NCBI RefSeq assembly: GCF_025699255.1
Contig: NZ_JAILWA010000010.1
Location: forward strand, 1 to 49,376
Source of the DNA: Nitrosopumilus sp.
GTDB lineage: Archaea; Thermoproteota; Nitrososphaeria; Nitrososphaerales; Nitrosopumilaceae
Direction of reading: 5' to 3'
Length of the DNA: 49,376 bases
Notes under the pieces: generated by a model
Told to the model about the DNA's origin: nothing
Seen by the model: only the letters and a program-made list of their open reading frames with translations
The model's database searches: none
Position numbers and translations under genes: made by a program
In this document: positions 25,060 through 33,265 of the stretch, one piece after another
How positions within the stretch are numbered: the stretch's first letter is position 1
Layout of the letters: the number at the start of each line of letters is the position of its first letter

Positions 25060-25413
25060 TTACAGTAATTTGAGATCTCCAGTTATTTTATCAATCAAGT
25101 TTTCAGGAGCAGGTCCTATTGAGATACATGTTGTAGTTCCAGGTGCTAATTGAGTATGACCAGCATCAGAAACTTCAGACCAAGGTAAATTCAAATCAAT
25201 TGCATGTCTCTTTACATCTTGTAATTCTTTTATTCCAGACACTTTGACAACAACTTTTTCTTGACCTGCCCACCATTCACTATACCATTCAGGATGAGAT
25301 TTTCTCACATGTTCTGCTCCTAGAACGCAAGCATGCCCTACTTGTGCAGCTATCTTGCCTTTACCCATATCAAGATCAGTTCTAACTACTATCACCTGTT
25401 TGATATATCCCAT
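25060..25413 (-). CDS. pth2: Peptidyl-tRNA hydrolase, Pth2 type
   Basis: 117 residues, the full archaeal Pth2 length. The signature KQVIVVRTDLDMGKGKIAAQ (5-24) with VGHACVLGA is followed by the Lys/Asp active-site region and DAGHTQLAPGTTTCISIGPAP near the C terminus. It frees tRNA from peptidyl-tRNAs that drop off ribosomes. The gene is transcribed toward the propeller gene (gap of 35 bases) and truD, so the three may form one unit in which two tRNA enzymes flank an exported protein. Divergent from the geranylgeranyl reductase gene. Confidence 0.96.
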   Translation of the reverse strand: MGYIKQVIVVRTDLDMGKGKIAAQVGHACVLGAEHVRKSHPEWYSEWWAGQEKVVVKVSGIKELQDVKRHAIDLNLPWSEVSDAGHTQLAPGTTTCISIGPAPENLIDKITGDLKLL

Positions 25414-25479
25414 AACATAATCAAAAATAGGCTTAATGAAAAACTTTTGAATTAAATAATTGACAAAGAAACAAAATCT

Positions 25480-26616
25480 GTGAGCTTTGATGTAGTAATT
25501 GCAGGAGGAAGTATAGCAGGATTACTTTGTGCTAGAGAAATTGCAGTAAGAGGAGGAACAGTTCTTGTCATTGAAGAAGATTATGAAATTGGAACTCCAG
25601 AACACTGTGGAGGATTAGTAAGTTTAGCAGGGTTAGAAGAACTTGGAGTAATCCCATTTAGAAAAACGTTTGATCATTTGATAGAATCTGCAGACATCAT
25701 TGCTCCAAATGGAAATAATTTTACCATTAATTCAAAAAAACAAAAAGTGGTTGAAATCAGTAGAAGAGAGCTAGACAAACAAATTGCATTTCAAGCTCAA
25801 AAAAGCGGAGCAGTGATTAAAGTTCGGACTAGTTTCCAAGAATTGACAGATACTGGAATTAGAACCAACGAAGAAAGGATTGATTGTAAGATATTTGTAG
25901 ACGCTAGAGGAGTGTCATCATTAATTCATAAAGATAGAACAGGGATTTTGTCATCGGCTCAATATGAAATCTATGCAGATTGGATAAAGAAAGGCAAAGT
26001 AGAAGTAATGTTTGATCAGGAAAAATATCCTGGATTCTTTGCATGGATAATTCCATCAGGAGAAGGAAAAGGCAAAGTAGGAATTGCAGGTAAAGGAATC
26101 AATGTTGCAGACATGTTAGATAGGATCCTAAAAGAAAAAGGAGAATTTTCAATCATTAGAAAAATTTTTGCGCCAATTTGGATTAAAGGTCCTATCAAAA
26201 AATTTGTTGAAGGCAAAACAGTAATTGTTGGAGATGCTGCAGGACAAGCAAAACCAACTACTGCAGGAGGAATCTTCACTAGCGGAATGGGAGGAGTGTA
26301 TGCAGGACAAGCGATTTCAAAGTTTTTGAAAACAAATGACAAAAATGCTCTAGAGGAATATCAAAAAAGATGGAGTGAACGATTTGGAAAAGAATTTGAA
26401 AAACAAATGTTAGCAAGAAAAATTTTGGAAAGAATTGACAACAATACAATCAACAAATTATTTGAAACAATCACTCCAGAAATCATCAATGAAATTTCAG
26501 AAAAAGATGACTTTGATTTTCACACAGGATCTATTGTAAAGTTATTAGGATTGAAGGGTTCGATTAAAACAGCTCAAACTCTAATCGGAGGAGAAATCAA
26601 AAAATTACTCACTTAG
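25480..26616 (+). CDS. Geranylgeranyl reductase family FAD-dependent oxidoreductase
   Basis: 378 residues from a GTG start. N-terminal FAD-binding Rossmann fold VVIAGGSIAGLLCAREIAVRG with the acidic end IEED. The family motif PEHCGGLVSLAGLEELG follows at about 42-60. A second dinucleotide motif, VIVGDAAGQAKPTTAGGIFTSGMGG, lies near residues 248-272. It reduces geranylgeranyl double bonds in archaeal membrane lipids (digeranylgeranyl-glycerophospholipids) or in other isoprenoid side chains. Paralogues with different substrates occur, so the exact lipid is not certain. Transcribed divergently from pth2. Confidence 0.92.
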   Translation: MSFDVVIAGGSIAGLLCAREIAVRGGTVLVIEEDYEIGTPEHCGGLVSLAGLEELGVIPFRKTFDHLIESADIIAPNGNNFTINSKKQKVVEISRRELDKQIAFQAQKSGAVIKVRTSFQELTDTGIRTNEERIDCKIFVDARGVSSLIHKDRTGILSSAQYEIYADWIKKGKVEVMFDQEKYPGFFAWIIPSGEGKGKVGIAGKGINVADMLDRILKEKGEFSIIRKIFAPIWIKGPIKKFVEGKTVIVGDAAGQAKPTTAGGIFTSGMGGVYAGQAISKFLKTNDKNALEEYQKRWSERFGKEFEKQMLARKILERIDNNTINKLFETITPEIINEISEKDDFDFHTGSIVKLLGLKGSIKTAQTLIGGEIKKLLT

Positions 26617-26640
26617 AATGGGCTTAATTTCTAAGGAAGG

Positions 26641-26648
26641 TATAAATG
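26641..26648 (+). promoter_or_regulatory. TATA box of the zinc-ribbon/aEF1B/Cdc48 operon
   Basis: TATAAATG, centred about 25 bases before the ATG at 26670. It overlaps the earlier ATG at 26646, so that ATG cannot be the start of a transcript made from this promoter. Confidence 0.6.
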
Positions 26649-26669
26649 ATGTTTACAGAAAATCGGGGT

Positions 26670-26849
26670 ATGTCTTCTACTATTTCACTACCGACATGCA
26701 GTTGCTGTCAAAGACATATTATGCCTAATGATAAATGTGTAAAATTCAATTGCCCTAGTTGTGGTGCAGACTTAATTTGGAGATGTCAAAGTTGCAGAGA
26801 AGCAGCAAGAAACTATACTTGTTCTTCATGTAACTTTACAGGACCTTAG
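26670..26849 (+). CDS. HVO_2753-like double zinc-ribbon protein
   Basis: 59 residues when started at the ATG placed 25 bases after the TATA box; the ATG eight codons upstream lies on the promoter. Two zinc fingers can be seen: C10/C13 and C28/C31 for the first, C39/C42 and C51/C54 for the second, with CPSCG and CQSC knuckles. It matches the archaeal family typified by Haloferax HVO_2753, described as a small zinc-finger protein of about this length. It is followed after 2 bases by aEF1B, a widespread archaeal neighbour, which suggests a role near translation or RNA. Confidence 0.88.
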   Translation: MSSTISLPTCSCCQRHIMPNDKCVKFNCPSCGADLIWRCQSCREAARNYTCSSCNFTGP

Positions 26850-26851
26850 AA

Positions 26852-27133
26852 ATGACTCAATTACTATTTGTTACAAAAATTCTTCCTGAAGGTATGGAAG
26901 TAGATTTAGACAAATTAGCTGAGACAATTAAGACAGCATTACCAGAAGGAATGTCAATGAAAAGACATGCAAAAGAGCCACTAGCATTTGGTTTAGAGTG
27001 TATCAAAGCTGAATTTGTTATAGAAGATAAAGAAGGTCAAAGTGATGCTCTAGAGAACGCCATCAGAGGAGCTGATGGAGTAAGTGAATTTGAAGTTCTC
27101 AATATGAGTAGAATGTCAGTTGACATGAAATAG
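26852..27133 (+). CDS. ef1b: Translation elongation factor aEF1B (EF-1 beta)
   Basis: 93 residues, full length. The archaeal nucleotide-exchange factor recharges aEF1A with GTP. Diagnostic segments are [20 protein letters not shown], the central [17 protein letters not shown] and the C-terminal [14 protein letters not shown]. It starts 2 bases after the zinc-ribbon stop and precedes cdc48 by 8 bases, so it is the middle of a translation/quality-control operon driven by the promoter at 26641. No deviation from the family is visible. Confidence 0.95.
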   Translation: MTQLLFVTKILPEGMEVDLDKLAETIKTALPEGMSMKRHAKEPLAFGLECIKAEFVIEDKEGQSDALENAIRGADGVSEFEVLNMSRMSVDMK

Positions 27134-27141
27134 GTGATTTT

Positions 27142-29310
27142 TTGGCGCGCAAAGAAGAACCTTTGCAGATGAGGATCGGAGAAGCAAAACAAAGAGACGT
27201 AGGTAAGAAACGTGCTCGAATTGGGCCAGAAGCAATGGACTTTCTCAAAGTAACACCAGGAGACATTATTGAAGTAATGGGTTCAAGATCAAGTTGTGCA
27301 GTTGTTTGGCCTGTAGATGAAGATGAAAAATTGCCAGATATTATCAGAGTTGATGGACAAACAAGAAAGAATGTAGGTGCGTCACTAAATGATTTTGTAA
27401 AAATTCGAAAAGTAACATCAAAGTTTGCAAAAACAGTTTCTTTAACTCCAGTAAATGATTCAGTAACTGTAGATAAGGAATTTACAGATTTTGTTAAAAA
27501 TAGATTGAAAGGATTGCCAATTACTCACGGAGATGAAATTTCAGTAATGATTTTAGGAAATTCTATGGACTTTAAGATAACAAAAACTAGCCCCAAAGGA
27601 GTCGTAAAGATAGACAGGACAACAAATCTCAGTATTTCAACAGAAACATCAGTGGACAGAAAAGTTCGAGTTACCTATGAAGAAGTAGGAGGATTGAGAC
27701 AAGAAGTAAAAGCAATGAGAGAAATTGTTGAACTACCATTAAAACATCCTGAACTATTTGCAAGACTTGGAATTGAACCACATAGTGGAATTTTACTTTA
27801 TGGTCCACCGGGATGTGGTAAAACATTACTTGCAAAAGTTATGGCAAGTGAATCAGAAGCAAACATGTTTTCAATTAACGGTCCAGAAATTATGAACAAG
27901 TACTATGGCGAAACAGAAGCAAAACTAAGAGATATTTTCAAAGAAGCAAAAGACAATTCCCCTAGCATAATTTTCATAGATGAAATTGATGCGATTGCTC
28001 CAAAGAGAGAAGAAGCTTATGGAGATGTGGAAAAAAGAGTAGTAGCACAGTTGTTAGCTTTAATGGATGGCCTAAATGATAGAGGAAACGTAATTGTTCT
28101 TGGTGCTACAAATAGACCAGATAGTGTAGATCCTGCACTCAGAAGACCAGGAAGATTCGATAGAGAATTTGAGATTTCAGTACCAAATGAAGATGGAAGG
28201 TTTGAGATTCTGGAAATCCATACAAGAGGAATGCCGATAAGTGAAGATATTGATTTGAAAGATTTATCATCAGAATTGCATGGTTATACTGGTGCAGATA
28301 TCAAATCACTTTGTAGAGAAGCTGCTTTAAAATCAATTAGAAGATATTTGCCAGAAATTGATTTAGAAACAGAAAAGATTCCTTCAGAAGTATTACAATC
28401 AATGCAGATTAAATTAATTGACTTTTACGATGCGATGCATGAAGTAGTTCCTACGGCGATGAGAGAATTTTATGTTGAAAGACCAAAAGTATGGTGGCAA
28501 GATGTTGGCGGATTAGATGATATCAAAAAATCATTATCAGACAATTTAATCATGGCAATGAAAGAACCAAGCAAATTTACAAAAATGGGAATAAAACCAC
28601 CAAAAGGAGCTTTGATTTATGGTCCACCAGGATGTGGTAAAACACTGCTTGGACGAGCTTTAGCTACTGAGACAGGTGCAAATATGATTTTGGTTAGAGG
28701 TCCAGAAATACTTTCAAAATGGTTAGGAGAATCAGAAAAAGCTGTAAGAGAAATATTCAGAAAAGCAAAATCATCATCTCCATGTGTAGTAATCTTTGAT
28801 GAATTAGATTCCATTGCACGATACAAGTCAGGAGAAGGAGGAACAAGTGAAACAATCCTTAGTCAATTACTAACAGAGATAGAAGAAGGTATTTCATCAC
28901 GAGTTGTAGTTATCGGAATTACAAATAGACCAGATGTTTTAGATAATTCATTACTAAGAACCGGAAGATTAGATTTAGTATTGTATGTAGCACCGCCAGA
29001 TGAAAAAGGAAGATTAGAAATTATTAAAATTCTTACCAGAAAGATGCCACTAGCCAACGATGTAAAGTTACAAGAAATTGCAGTAGCTACTCAAAATTAT
29101 ACAGGAGCAGATTTAGCAGCATTATGTAGAGAAGCAGCAGTTGAAGCAATGAGAAATAATTCTACAAAAATTTCTAGTCATGATTTTGCAAATAGTTTGA
29201 AACAAGTTAGGCCATCTATCACAAAAGAAGTGGATCAGTGGTATAACACAGTAAAGGAAAGTATATCTAACGTGGTGCCAAAGTCAGGAGATAAAACATT
29301 CTACGGATAA
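27142..29310 (+). CDS. cdc48: Cdc48/VAT-type AAA+ ATPase
   Basis: 722 residues from a TTG start. N-domain (1-190, double-psi beta barrel: RIGEAKQRDVGKKRARIGPEAMDFL...), then two AAA modules. D1 has Walker A GPPGCGKT at 221-228 and Walker B FIDE at 278-281. D2 has Walker A GPPGCGKT at 494-501 and Walker B FDE at 552-554, with SRH Arg residues in TNRPD..D..LLRTGRLD. It unfolds or segregates protein substrates by hexamer threading, feeding the proteasome. The terminal HbYX-like motif is not obvious; the end is GDKTFYG. It is followed by a small gene after 2 bases. Confidence 0.95.
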   Translation: MARKEEPLQMRIGEAKQRDVGKKRARIGPEAMDFLKVTPGDIIEVMGSRSSCAVVWPVDEDEKLPDIIRVDGQTRKNVGASLNDFVKIRKVTSKFAKTVSLTPVNDSVTVDKEFTDFVKNRLKGLPITHGDEISVMILGNSMDFKITKTSPKGVVKIDRTTNLSISTETSVDRKVRVTYEEVGGLRQEVKAMREIVELPLKHPELFARLGIEPHSGILLYGPPGCGKTLLAKVMASESEANMFSINGPEIMNKYYGETEAKLRDIFKEAKDNSPSIIFIDEIDAIAPKREEAYGDVEKRVVAQLLALMDGLNDRGNVIVLGATNRPDSVDPALRRPGRFDREFEISVPNEDGRFEILEIHTRGMPISEDIDLKDLSSELHGYTGADIKSLCREAALKSIRRYLPEIDLETEKIPSEVLQSMQIKLIDFYDAMHEVVPTAMREFYVERPKVWWQDVGGLDDIKKSLSDNLIMAMKEPSKFTKMGIKPPKGALIYGPPGCGKTLLGRALATETGANMILVRGPEILSKWLGESEKAVREIFRKAKSSSPCVVIFDELDSIARYKSGEGGTSETILSQLLTEIEEGISSRVVVIGITNRPDVLDNSLLRTGRLDLVLYVAPPDEKGRLEIIKILTRKMPLANDVKLQEIAVATQNYTGADLAALCREAAVEAMRNNSTKISSHDFANSLKQVRPSITKEVDQWYNTVKESISNVVPKSGDKTFYG

Positions 29311-29312
29311 AA

Positions 29313-29609
29313 ATGACCATACCAATTAGAAATACAGTATTTGACAAGATTAAAGACGCAAAAAGACTAACAGATGTTGAACTTTTTAAAAGTCTAGTAA
29401 AAGACGGACATGCTCTTGCAGAAGACAGATTCAACAAAATTCTTTTGGATTTAGAAATTCTAGGACTGATTACAGTATCATGGATTACTAAAGATGAAAG
29501 ACGAATAGAAATAGTCATTGCAGAAAAACCAGTAGATAAAATCAAAGAACAAGTAAAGGAAACTATGGAAAGTGATTATGAAGCTAGTTTCCCTGGTGTT
29601 GACAAATAG
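29313..29609 (+). CDS. Small protein linked to cdc48, possible winged helix
   Basis: 98 residues, soluble. Residues about 15-70 (AKRLTDVELFKSLVKDGHALAEDRFNKILLDLEILGLITVSWITKDERRIEIVI, in parts) follow a helix-turn-helix-strand-strand order typical of winged helices, and the C-terminal 25 residues are acidic. It begins 2 bases after the cdc48 stop and so belongs to the same transcript. A substrate adaptor or regulator of the ATPase is possible but is inference. It converges with the heme o synthase gene with a gap of three bases. Confidence 0.7.
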   Translation: MTIPIRNTVFDKIKDAKRLTDVELFKSLVKDGHALAEDRFNKILLDLEILGLITVSWITKDERRIEIVIAEKPVDKIKEQVKETMESDYEASFPGVDK

Positions 29610-29612
29610 TTC

Positions 29613-30500
29613 CTAGAATAAAGGAATATGAAATGCAGCATCTAGTGCGACTGCAACAAAAATTATTGTAAGATAAGGAGCAGTTACTTTGTATGCCTTC
29701 CAAGCAAATTCAGATGTAGGATTCTTTGTTAATTTGTAGTGATAAACAAGCATCAAACCTCCAGATACAATTGCAATTACAGTATAAACAACTCCCATTC
29801 CATCAGGGATAAATGAAAGTATCAAAGAGTATGGAATCAAAATCAACGTATTGCCCAAAATGAATTTTGATGTTTTTTGCATTCCAATTACAACAGGCAG
29901 CATAGGAACTTCAGCTTGTGCATATTCATCTTTAATTTTCATTGCAAGACACCAAAAGTGAGATGGAGTCCACACAAACACTAAGAATCCAACTAAGAAT
30001 CCCAGTAAATCCATACTACCAGTTGCTGCTGCCCATCCAGCCCAAGCAGCTGCACTACCAGCAATGCCACCAATTACAATGTTTGAAGTGTTTTTTCTTT
30101 TGAGCCAAACTGTGTAAATTATCACATATGAAAAAATTCCAACTGCGATAAAGAATGCAGATACTGCATTTAATGCAAAATATCCATAGATTACGGAAAT
30201 ACAACTAACTACCAACCCATAAATCAACACATTAGATGCAGCCATCCTTCCAGAAGGAATTGGTCTAGAGCTAGTTCTAGTCATTTTAGGATCAATATCT
30301 TTATCATAATAATGATTTAATGCACTAGAGCCAGCAGATGCTAAGGCACCAGCGATAATTATATGCAAATAGAACCAATAATCTAATTCAGGAGCTCCAG
30401 GAACTAGCTTACTTGCAGCATACATCGATGTAACTGCAGTAATCACTAATAGAACGACTATACGGGGTTTGGATATCTCCAATATTTCATTAAATCCCAA
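29613..30500 (-). CDS. ctaB: Protoheme IX farnesyltransferase (heme o synthase)
   Basis: 295 residues, a UbiA-family membrane prenyltransferase with about nine helices. The prenyl-diphosphate-binding motif is NHYYDKDIDPKMTRTSSRP (N62, D66, D70), and the second Asp-rich element is KIKDEYAQAEVPMLPVV. It attaches farnesyl to heme b to give heme o, a precursor of the heme a of terminal oxidases. TTG start. It is transcribed away from the double-cupredoxin membrane protein gene, from a shared 98-base promoter region, linking both to the electron transport chain. Confidence 0.94.
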   Translation of the reverse strand: MGFNEILEISKPRIVVLLVITAVTSMYAASKLVPGAPELDYWFYLHIIIAGALASAGSSALNHYYDKDIDPKMTRTSSRPIPSGRMAASNVLIYGLVVSCISVIYGYFALNAVSAFFIAVGIFSYVIIYTVWLKRKNTSNIVIGGIAGSAAAWAGWAAATGSMDLLGFLVGFLVFVWTPSHFWCLAMKIKDEYAQAEVPMLPVVIGMQKTSKFILGNTLILIPYSLILSFIPDGMGVVYTVIAIVSGGLMLVYHYKLTKNPTSEFAWKAYKVTAPYLTIIFVAVALDAAFHIPLF

Positions 30501-30598
30501 TTCACTCTATCCTATTCCAAAGCCATTTAATTTCTTCGTCTGGGTGATCTCAGGGATTTCGCAAGGAATAAGTATCTCAGTCCTATCAGCTATCTTAA

Positions 30599-31693
30599 AT
30601 GAGTAATTGGGACCTCATGATGCCAGGAATGGGACTTACAGCTATAGGATTAGCTGGTCTTACATTATCATATGCAGGCATTGCCCACACATTCATTGAT
30701 GGTATGCATGCTTTAACAGGTCTTACCATGTTTGTAGGGTTGATTTTCCTAGCAGCAGGAATCTTAGACGGAGGAGTATCAACCAGCAATAGAGCCAAAG
30801 CTACGACTTTGGTAATTTTATCCATAGCCTTAGGATTTGGAATGTATGCTATGGTATTAAACACATCAAACTATACTATCACCATTGCAGGAATTTTAAT
30901 GGCAATTGCATTCCCTGCAATTATAATCGCGTATCTTTCTATGAAGCATCCTACTATAGTTAAACCCGTAGGAGCAATTGTTTCAATGGCAGCAGCTACA
31001 GGTATTATCATGTGGGTATCGTTTGGAATTTTCTCATCTCCAGACACATACATGATTCCACAACAAGTAGGAGTTGAAGAACCATCTGAAGATCTTACAC
31101 CTTCAGGACCAATATTTGCAATTGAAATTCTAGAAGGTTCAGCCACAGAAGGAAATCCAGATTATGAACCAGATGTTGCAATAGTGCCGCAAGGACACAT
31201 AATAGAATGGACGAATGCGGATACACTTCCACACACTGTAACAAGTTCAGCAGATGTCGGAGACACATTTGATTCCGGTATGATTGGTGCAGGAGAAGTT
31301 TTCACTTTAGATACAAATGATTTAGAAGCAGGGGAATACGAATACTTGTGTATGGTACATCCTTGGATGATTGCCACTATAATTATTGAAGCACCAGCAG
31401 AACCAACAAAAGTTTCAATTCCAGCAGGTGCAGCAGTTCCAGCAGATGACCAACTATACTATGACCCAACTGTTCTAGACATTACATCTGGAACTACAGT
31501 ACTATGGGAAAATGTAGACAATACAATGCATACTGCAACATCAGGTACACCAAACAGTGGAGCTGACGGAGTCTTTGATTCAGATATTTTATCTGCAGGA
31601 GACACATACGAATTTACGTTTGCAGATGCGGGAACTTATGACTACTATTGTATTTTGCATCCATGGATGGTAGGAACTGTTAACGTAGAATAG
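30599..31693 (+). CDS. Membrane protein with two blue-copper (cupredoxin) domains
   Basis: 364 residues. Five hydrophobic helices occupy about residues 8-145 with small polar loops. Two plastocyanin-like domains follow. Domain one has the type 1 copper ligands H212, C251, H254 and M257 (LCMVHPWM). Domain two has H311, C351, H354 and M357 (YCILHPWM). In ammonia-oxidising archaea such multicopper carriers are thought to replace cytochrome c, moving electrons outside the membrane. The membrane part might bind quinol or a partner complex (inference). A leaderless ATG follows the TATA-like AATAAGTAT. It is followed after 2 bases by a JAMM peptidase gene. Confidence 0.9.
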   Translation: MSNWDLMMPGMGLTAIGLAGLTLSYAGIAHTFIDGMHALTGLTMFVGLIFLAAGILDGGVSTSNRAKATTLVILSIALGFGMYAMVLNTSNYTITIAGILMAIAFPAIIIAYLSMKHPTIVKPVGAIVSMAAATGIIMWVSFGIFSSPDTYMIPQQVGVEEPSEDLTPSGPIFAIEILEGSATEGNPDYEPDVAIVPQGHIIEWTNADTLPHTVTSSADVGDTFDSGMIGAGEVFTLDTNDLEAGEYEYLCMVHPWMIATIIIEAPAEPTKVSIPAGAAVPADDQLYYDPTVLDITSGTTVLWENVDNTMHTATSGTPNSGADGVFDSDILSAGDTYEFTFADAGTYDYYCILHPWMVGTVNVE

Positions 31694-31695
31694 AG

Positions 31696-32088
31696 TTGCA
31701 GAAAATCAAGATTTCAGAATCAAATAAAAAAATTCTTTCAGAATATTCAGAAAATCAGAAACCTAACGAAGCATGTGCTTTGTTATTTGGTAAAGGAGAT
31801 ACAATCATGGATCTTTTTTTGGCAGAAAATATAGAAAAATCTCCTGTAAACTTTACAATTTCAAACAGTCAGTTAATTGAAGGGTATGATCTTGCAGAAG
31901 AGAAAAAAATGGATGTAATAGGCATATTTCATTCACATCCTGATTCAGAAGCATATCCATCAAATACAGATAAAAAATTCATGCAAAGTAATCCGGTAGT
32001 TTGGATAATTTATTCTGGAATCAACAAAAACTTTAGAGCATTTTTTCTTGAATCAGACATCATAGAGATTCCCATTGAAAATGATTAA
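31696..32088 (+). CDS. JAMM/MPN+ domain metallopeptidase
   Basis: 130 residues from a TTG start two bases after the cupredoxin gene. The JAMM metal site is complete: E25 in NEACALLFG, then H79-S-H81-P with S89 and D92 (FHSHPDSEAYPSNTD). Enzymes of this type cleave isopeptide bonds or C-terminal tails of ubiquitin-like proteins; in archaea the known targets are SAMP conjugates, while some bacterial members process sulfur carriers (Mec+) or tails. The single-domain size fits archaeal HvJAMM1/AfJAMM-type proteins. The stop overlaps that of the convergent cyclophilin-like gene in TTAA. Confidence 0.9.
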   Translation: MQKIKISESNKKILSEYSENQKPNEACALLFGKGDTIMDLFLAENIEKSPVNFTISNSQLIEGYDLAEEKKMDVIGIFHSHPDSEAYPSNTDKKFMQSNPVVWIIYSGINKNFRAFFLESDIIEIPIEND

Positions 32089-32474
32089 GATATCAAGCTA
32101 AATGTTGCTTGTTCGCTATGAACATTTTCAAGAATTGATTTATCAGGTGAAATGATCTTCCCAATAATATTTACTGGAGATGCAGGAGTAATTTCTCCAG
32201 ATTTTCCAATTGGTGTTGGTCCATAAAACAGACATATTGCTTTGCCAGTAGGCCAATACGCCACATCATTTAGCTCTACAGGAGACTTTGCATTTTCTTC
32301 AGGTTGAGAAACAGGAGATTTTGAAGTGTAAATCTCATCGCCCCAAACATTAAGATCAACAGTAAATGGTAATTTTTCAATTAATTCATGAACAGTTTTT
32401 GGAGAATTAGCATCATCTAATTCTAATTGTATATTTGAAGAGTTTGGAATTTCCACAATTACAGAATATTTCAT
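32085..32474 (-). CDS. Cyclophilin-like (TM1367/DUF369-type) protein
   Basis: 129 residues, all-beta. The segments GDEIYTSKSPVSQPEENA, ELNDVAYWPTGKAICLFYGPTPIGKSGEI and PASPVNIIGKI match the cyclophilin-like TM1367 family, a small fold related to cyclophilins with no shown prolyl isomerase activity in most members. The conserved AYWPxGxAxCxFYGPTP stretch is the best diagnostic. Function unknown. It converges with the JAMM gene with overlapping stops and is divergent from the DUF2024 gene at 32523. Confidence 0.85.
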   Translation of the reverse strand: MKYSVIVEIPNSSNIQLELDDANSPKTVHELIEKLPFTVDLNVWGDEIYTSKSPVSQPEENAKSPVELNDVAYWPTGKAICLFYGPTPIGKSGEITPASPVNIIGKIISPDKSILENVHSEQATFSLIS

Positions 32475-32522
32475 GATTTATCATGATCTTTGAATTAAAT
32501 ATCCCTTTTTTTAATTACAACT

Positions 32523-32780
32523 ATGGAAATTCACGTATACGACACTTATGTCAAAGCTAAAGATGGTCATACCATGCACTTTGATGTAATCACTGGTGAA
32601 AAAGATCATGATAAAGCCATCACATATGGTAAAGAATGGTTACAATCTGTCGGTGAAGGAGAAGCAGAGATGACTACAAATGAATGTCAATTCTGCCATT
32701 CACAAGGAGCACCAGAGCCTGTAGAACAGGCAATTAAGGAAAAAGGCTACTTTATCCAAAAGATGGAAGGCTGTCCTTAA
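32523..32780 (+). CDS. DUF2024 family protein
   Basis: 85 residues. The whole chain matches the DUF2024 pattern: N-terminal MEIHVYDTYVKAKDGHTMHFDVITG, a helix with GKEWLQSVGEGEAEMT, and the motif NECQFCHSQGAP followed by a helix, KEKGYFIQKMEGC. CxxCH invites metal or heme binding, but no signal peptide is present, so it is not an exported cytochrome; a role is not established. Short gap to the next small gene in the same direction. Confidence 0.88.
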   Translation: MEIHVYDTYVKAKDGHTMHFDVITGEKDHDKAITYGKEWLQSVGEGEAEMTTNECQFCHSQGAPEPVEQAIKEKGYFIQKMEGCP

Positions 32781-32837
32781 TCATTTTTCCTTTTTATTCA
32801 AAAACATATTTTTTAGATTGACTTGTATATTCATAGT

Positions 32838-33020
32838 ATGTCTGAAAACAAATATTCAAAGTGGACAGTAGAAGGAGACAAGAAAACAAAATGGATTTGT
32901 GGATGTTTCCAAACAGCCGACGATTATTTCAAATTCTGTGATACACACAATACAACATTACAAAAAGCCATTCAAGCTCAAATTGACGAGTTAGATATGA
33001 CGTTAATTGTTGAAGATTAG
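32838..33020 (+). CDS. Small protein of unknown function (60 aa)
   Basis: 60 residues from the ATG; a TTG five codons earlier is possible, but the TATA-like TATTTTTTAG lies about 27 bases before the ATG. It contains KWICGCFQTADDYFKFCDTHNTTL: CGC and C-x2-H spacing suggest a small metal site, and the remainder is helical and acidic. The C terminus DELDMTLIVED is acidic. The TAG stop overlaps the TAA of the convergent small gene by 4 bases. Family not recognised. Confidence 0.65.
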   Translation: MSENKYSKWTVEGDKKTKWICGCFQTADDYFKFCDTHNTTLQKAIQAQIDELDMTLIVED

Positions 33021-33181
33021 AATAATTTTTGATTATGAACCTTTTTCTTATTTCTGTAGATAATCACATGATAACGAATAGCATTCTTCAATTTTTCTTC
33101 TACAGACAGATCCTCATCTACACATGTAGATAGAAAATCAAGATAGTCTTTGTCTTTAATATCAATCTCTATCTTTCTCAA
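33017..33181 (-). CDS. Small charged protein (54 aa)
   Basis: A 54-residue frame from TTG reading MRKIEIDIKDKDYLDFLSTC, a helix LSVEEKLKNAIRYHV and a basic end IIYRNKKKVHNQKLF. The beta-strand/helix pattern and basic tail resemble ribbon-helix-helix-like or chaperone-like small proteins, but no fold is certain. In-frame sequence continues upstream to position 33230 without a common start codon. A minus-strand CATTATAACC near 33235-33245 could be its promoter. The stop overlaps that of the convergent gene by 4 bases, the arrangement found four more times in the window. Confidence 0.55.
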   Translation of the reverse strand: MRKIEIDIKDKDYLDFLSTCVDEDLSVEEKLKNAIRYHVIIYRNKKKVHNQKLF

Positions 33182-33265
33182 TTCAACACCTAAATTCTGA
33201 CAGTAACATCTAAGGAATTTTGAGACTAAAAGACGGGGGTTATAATGAAATTAAAATTTAACAGA

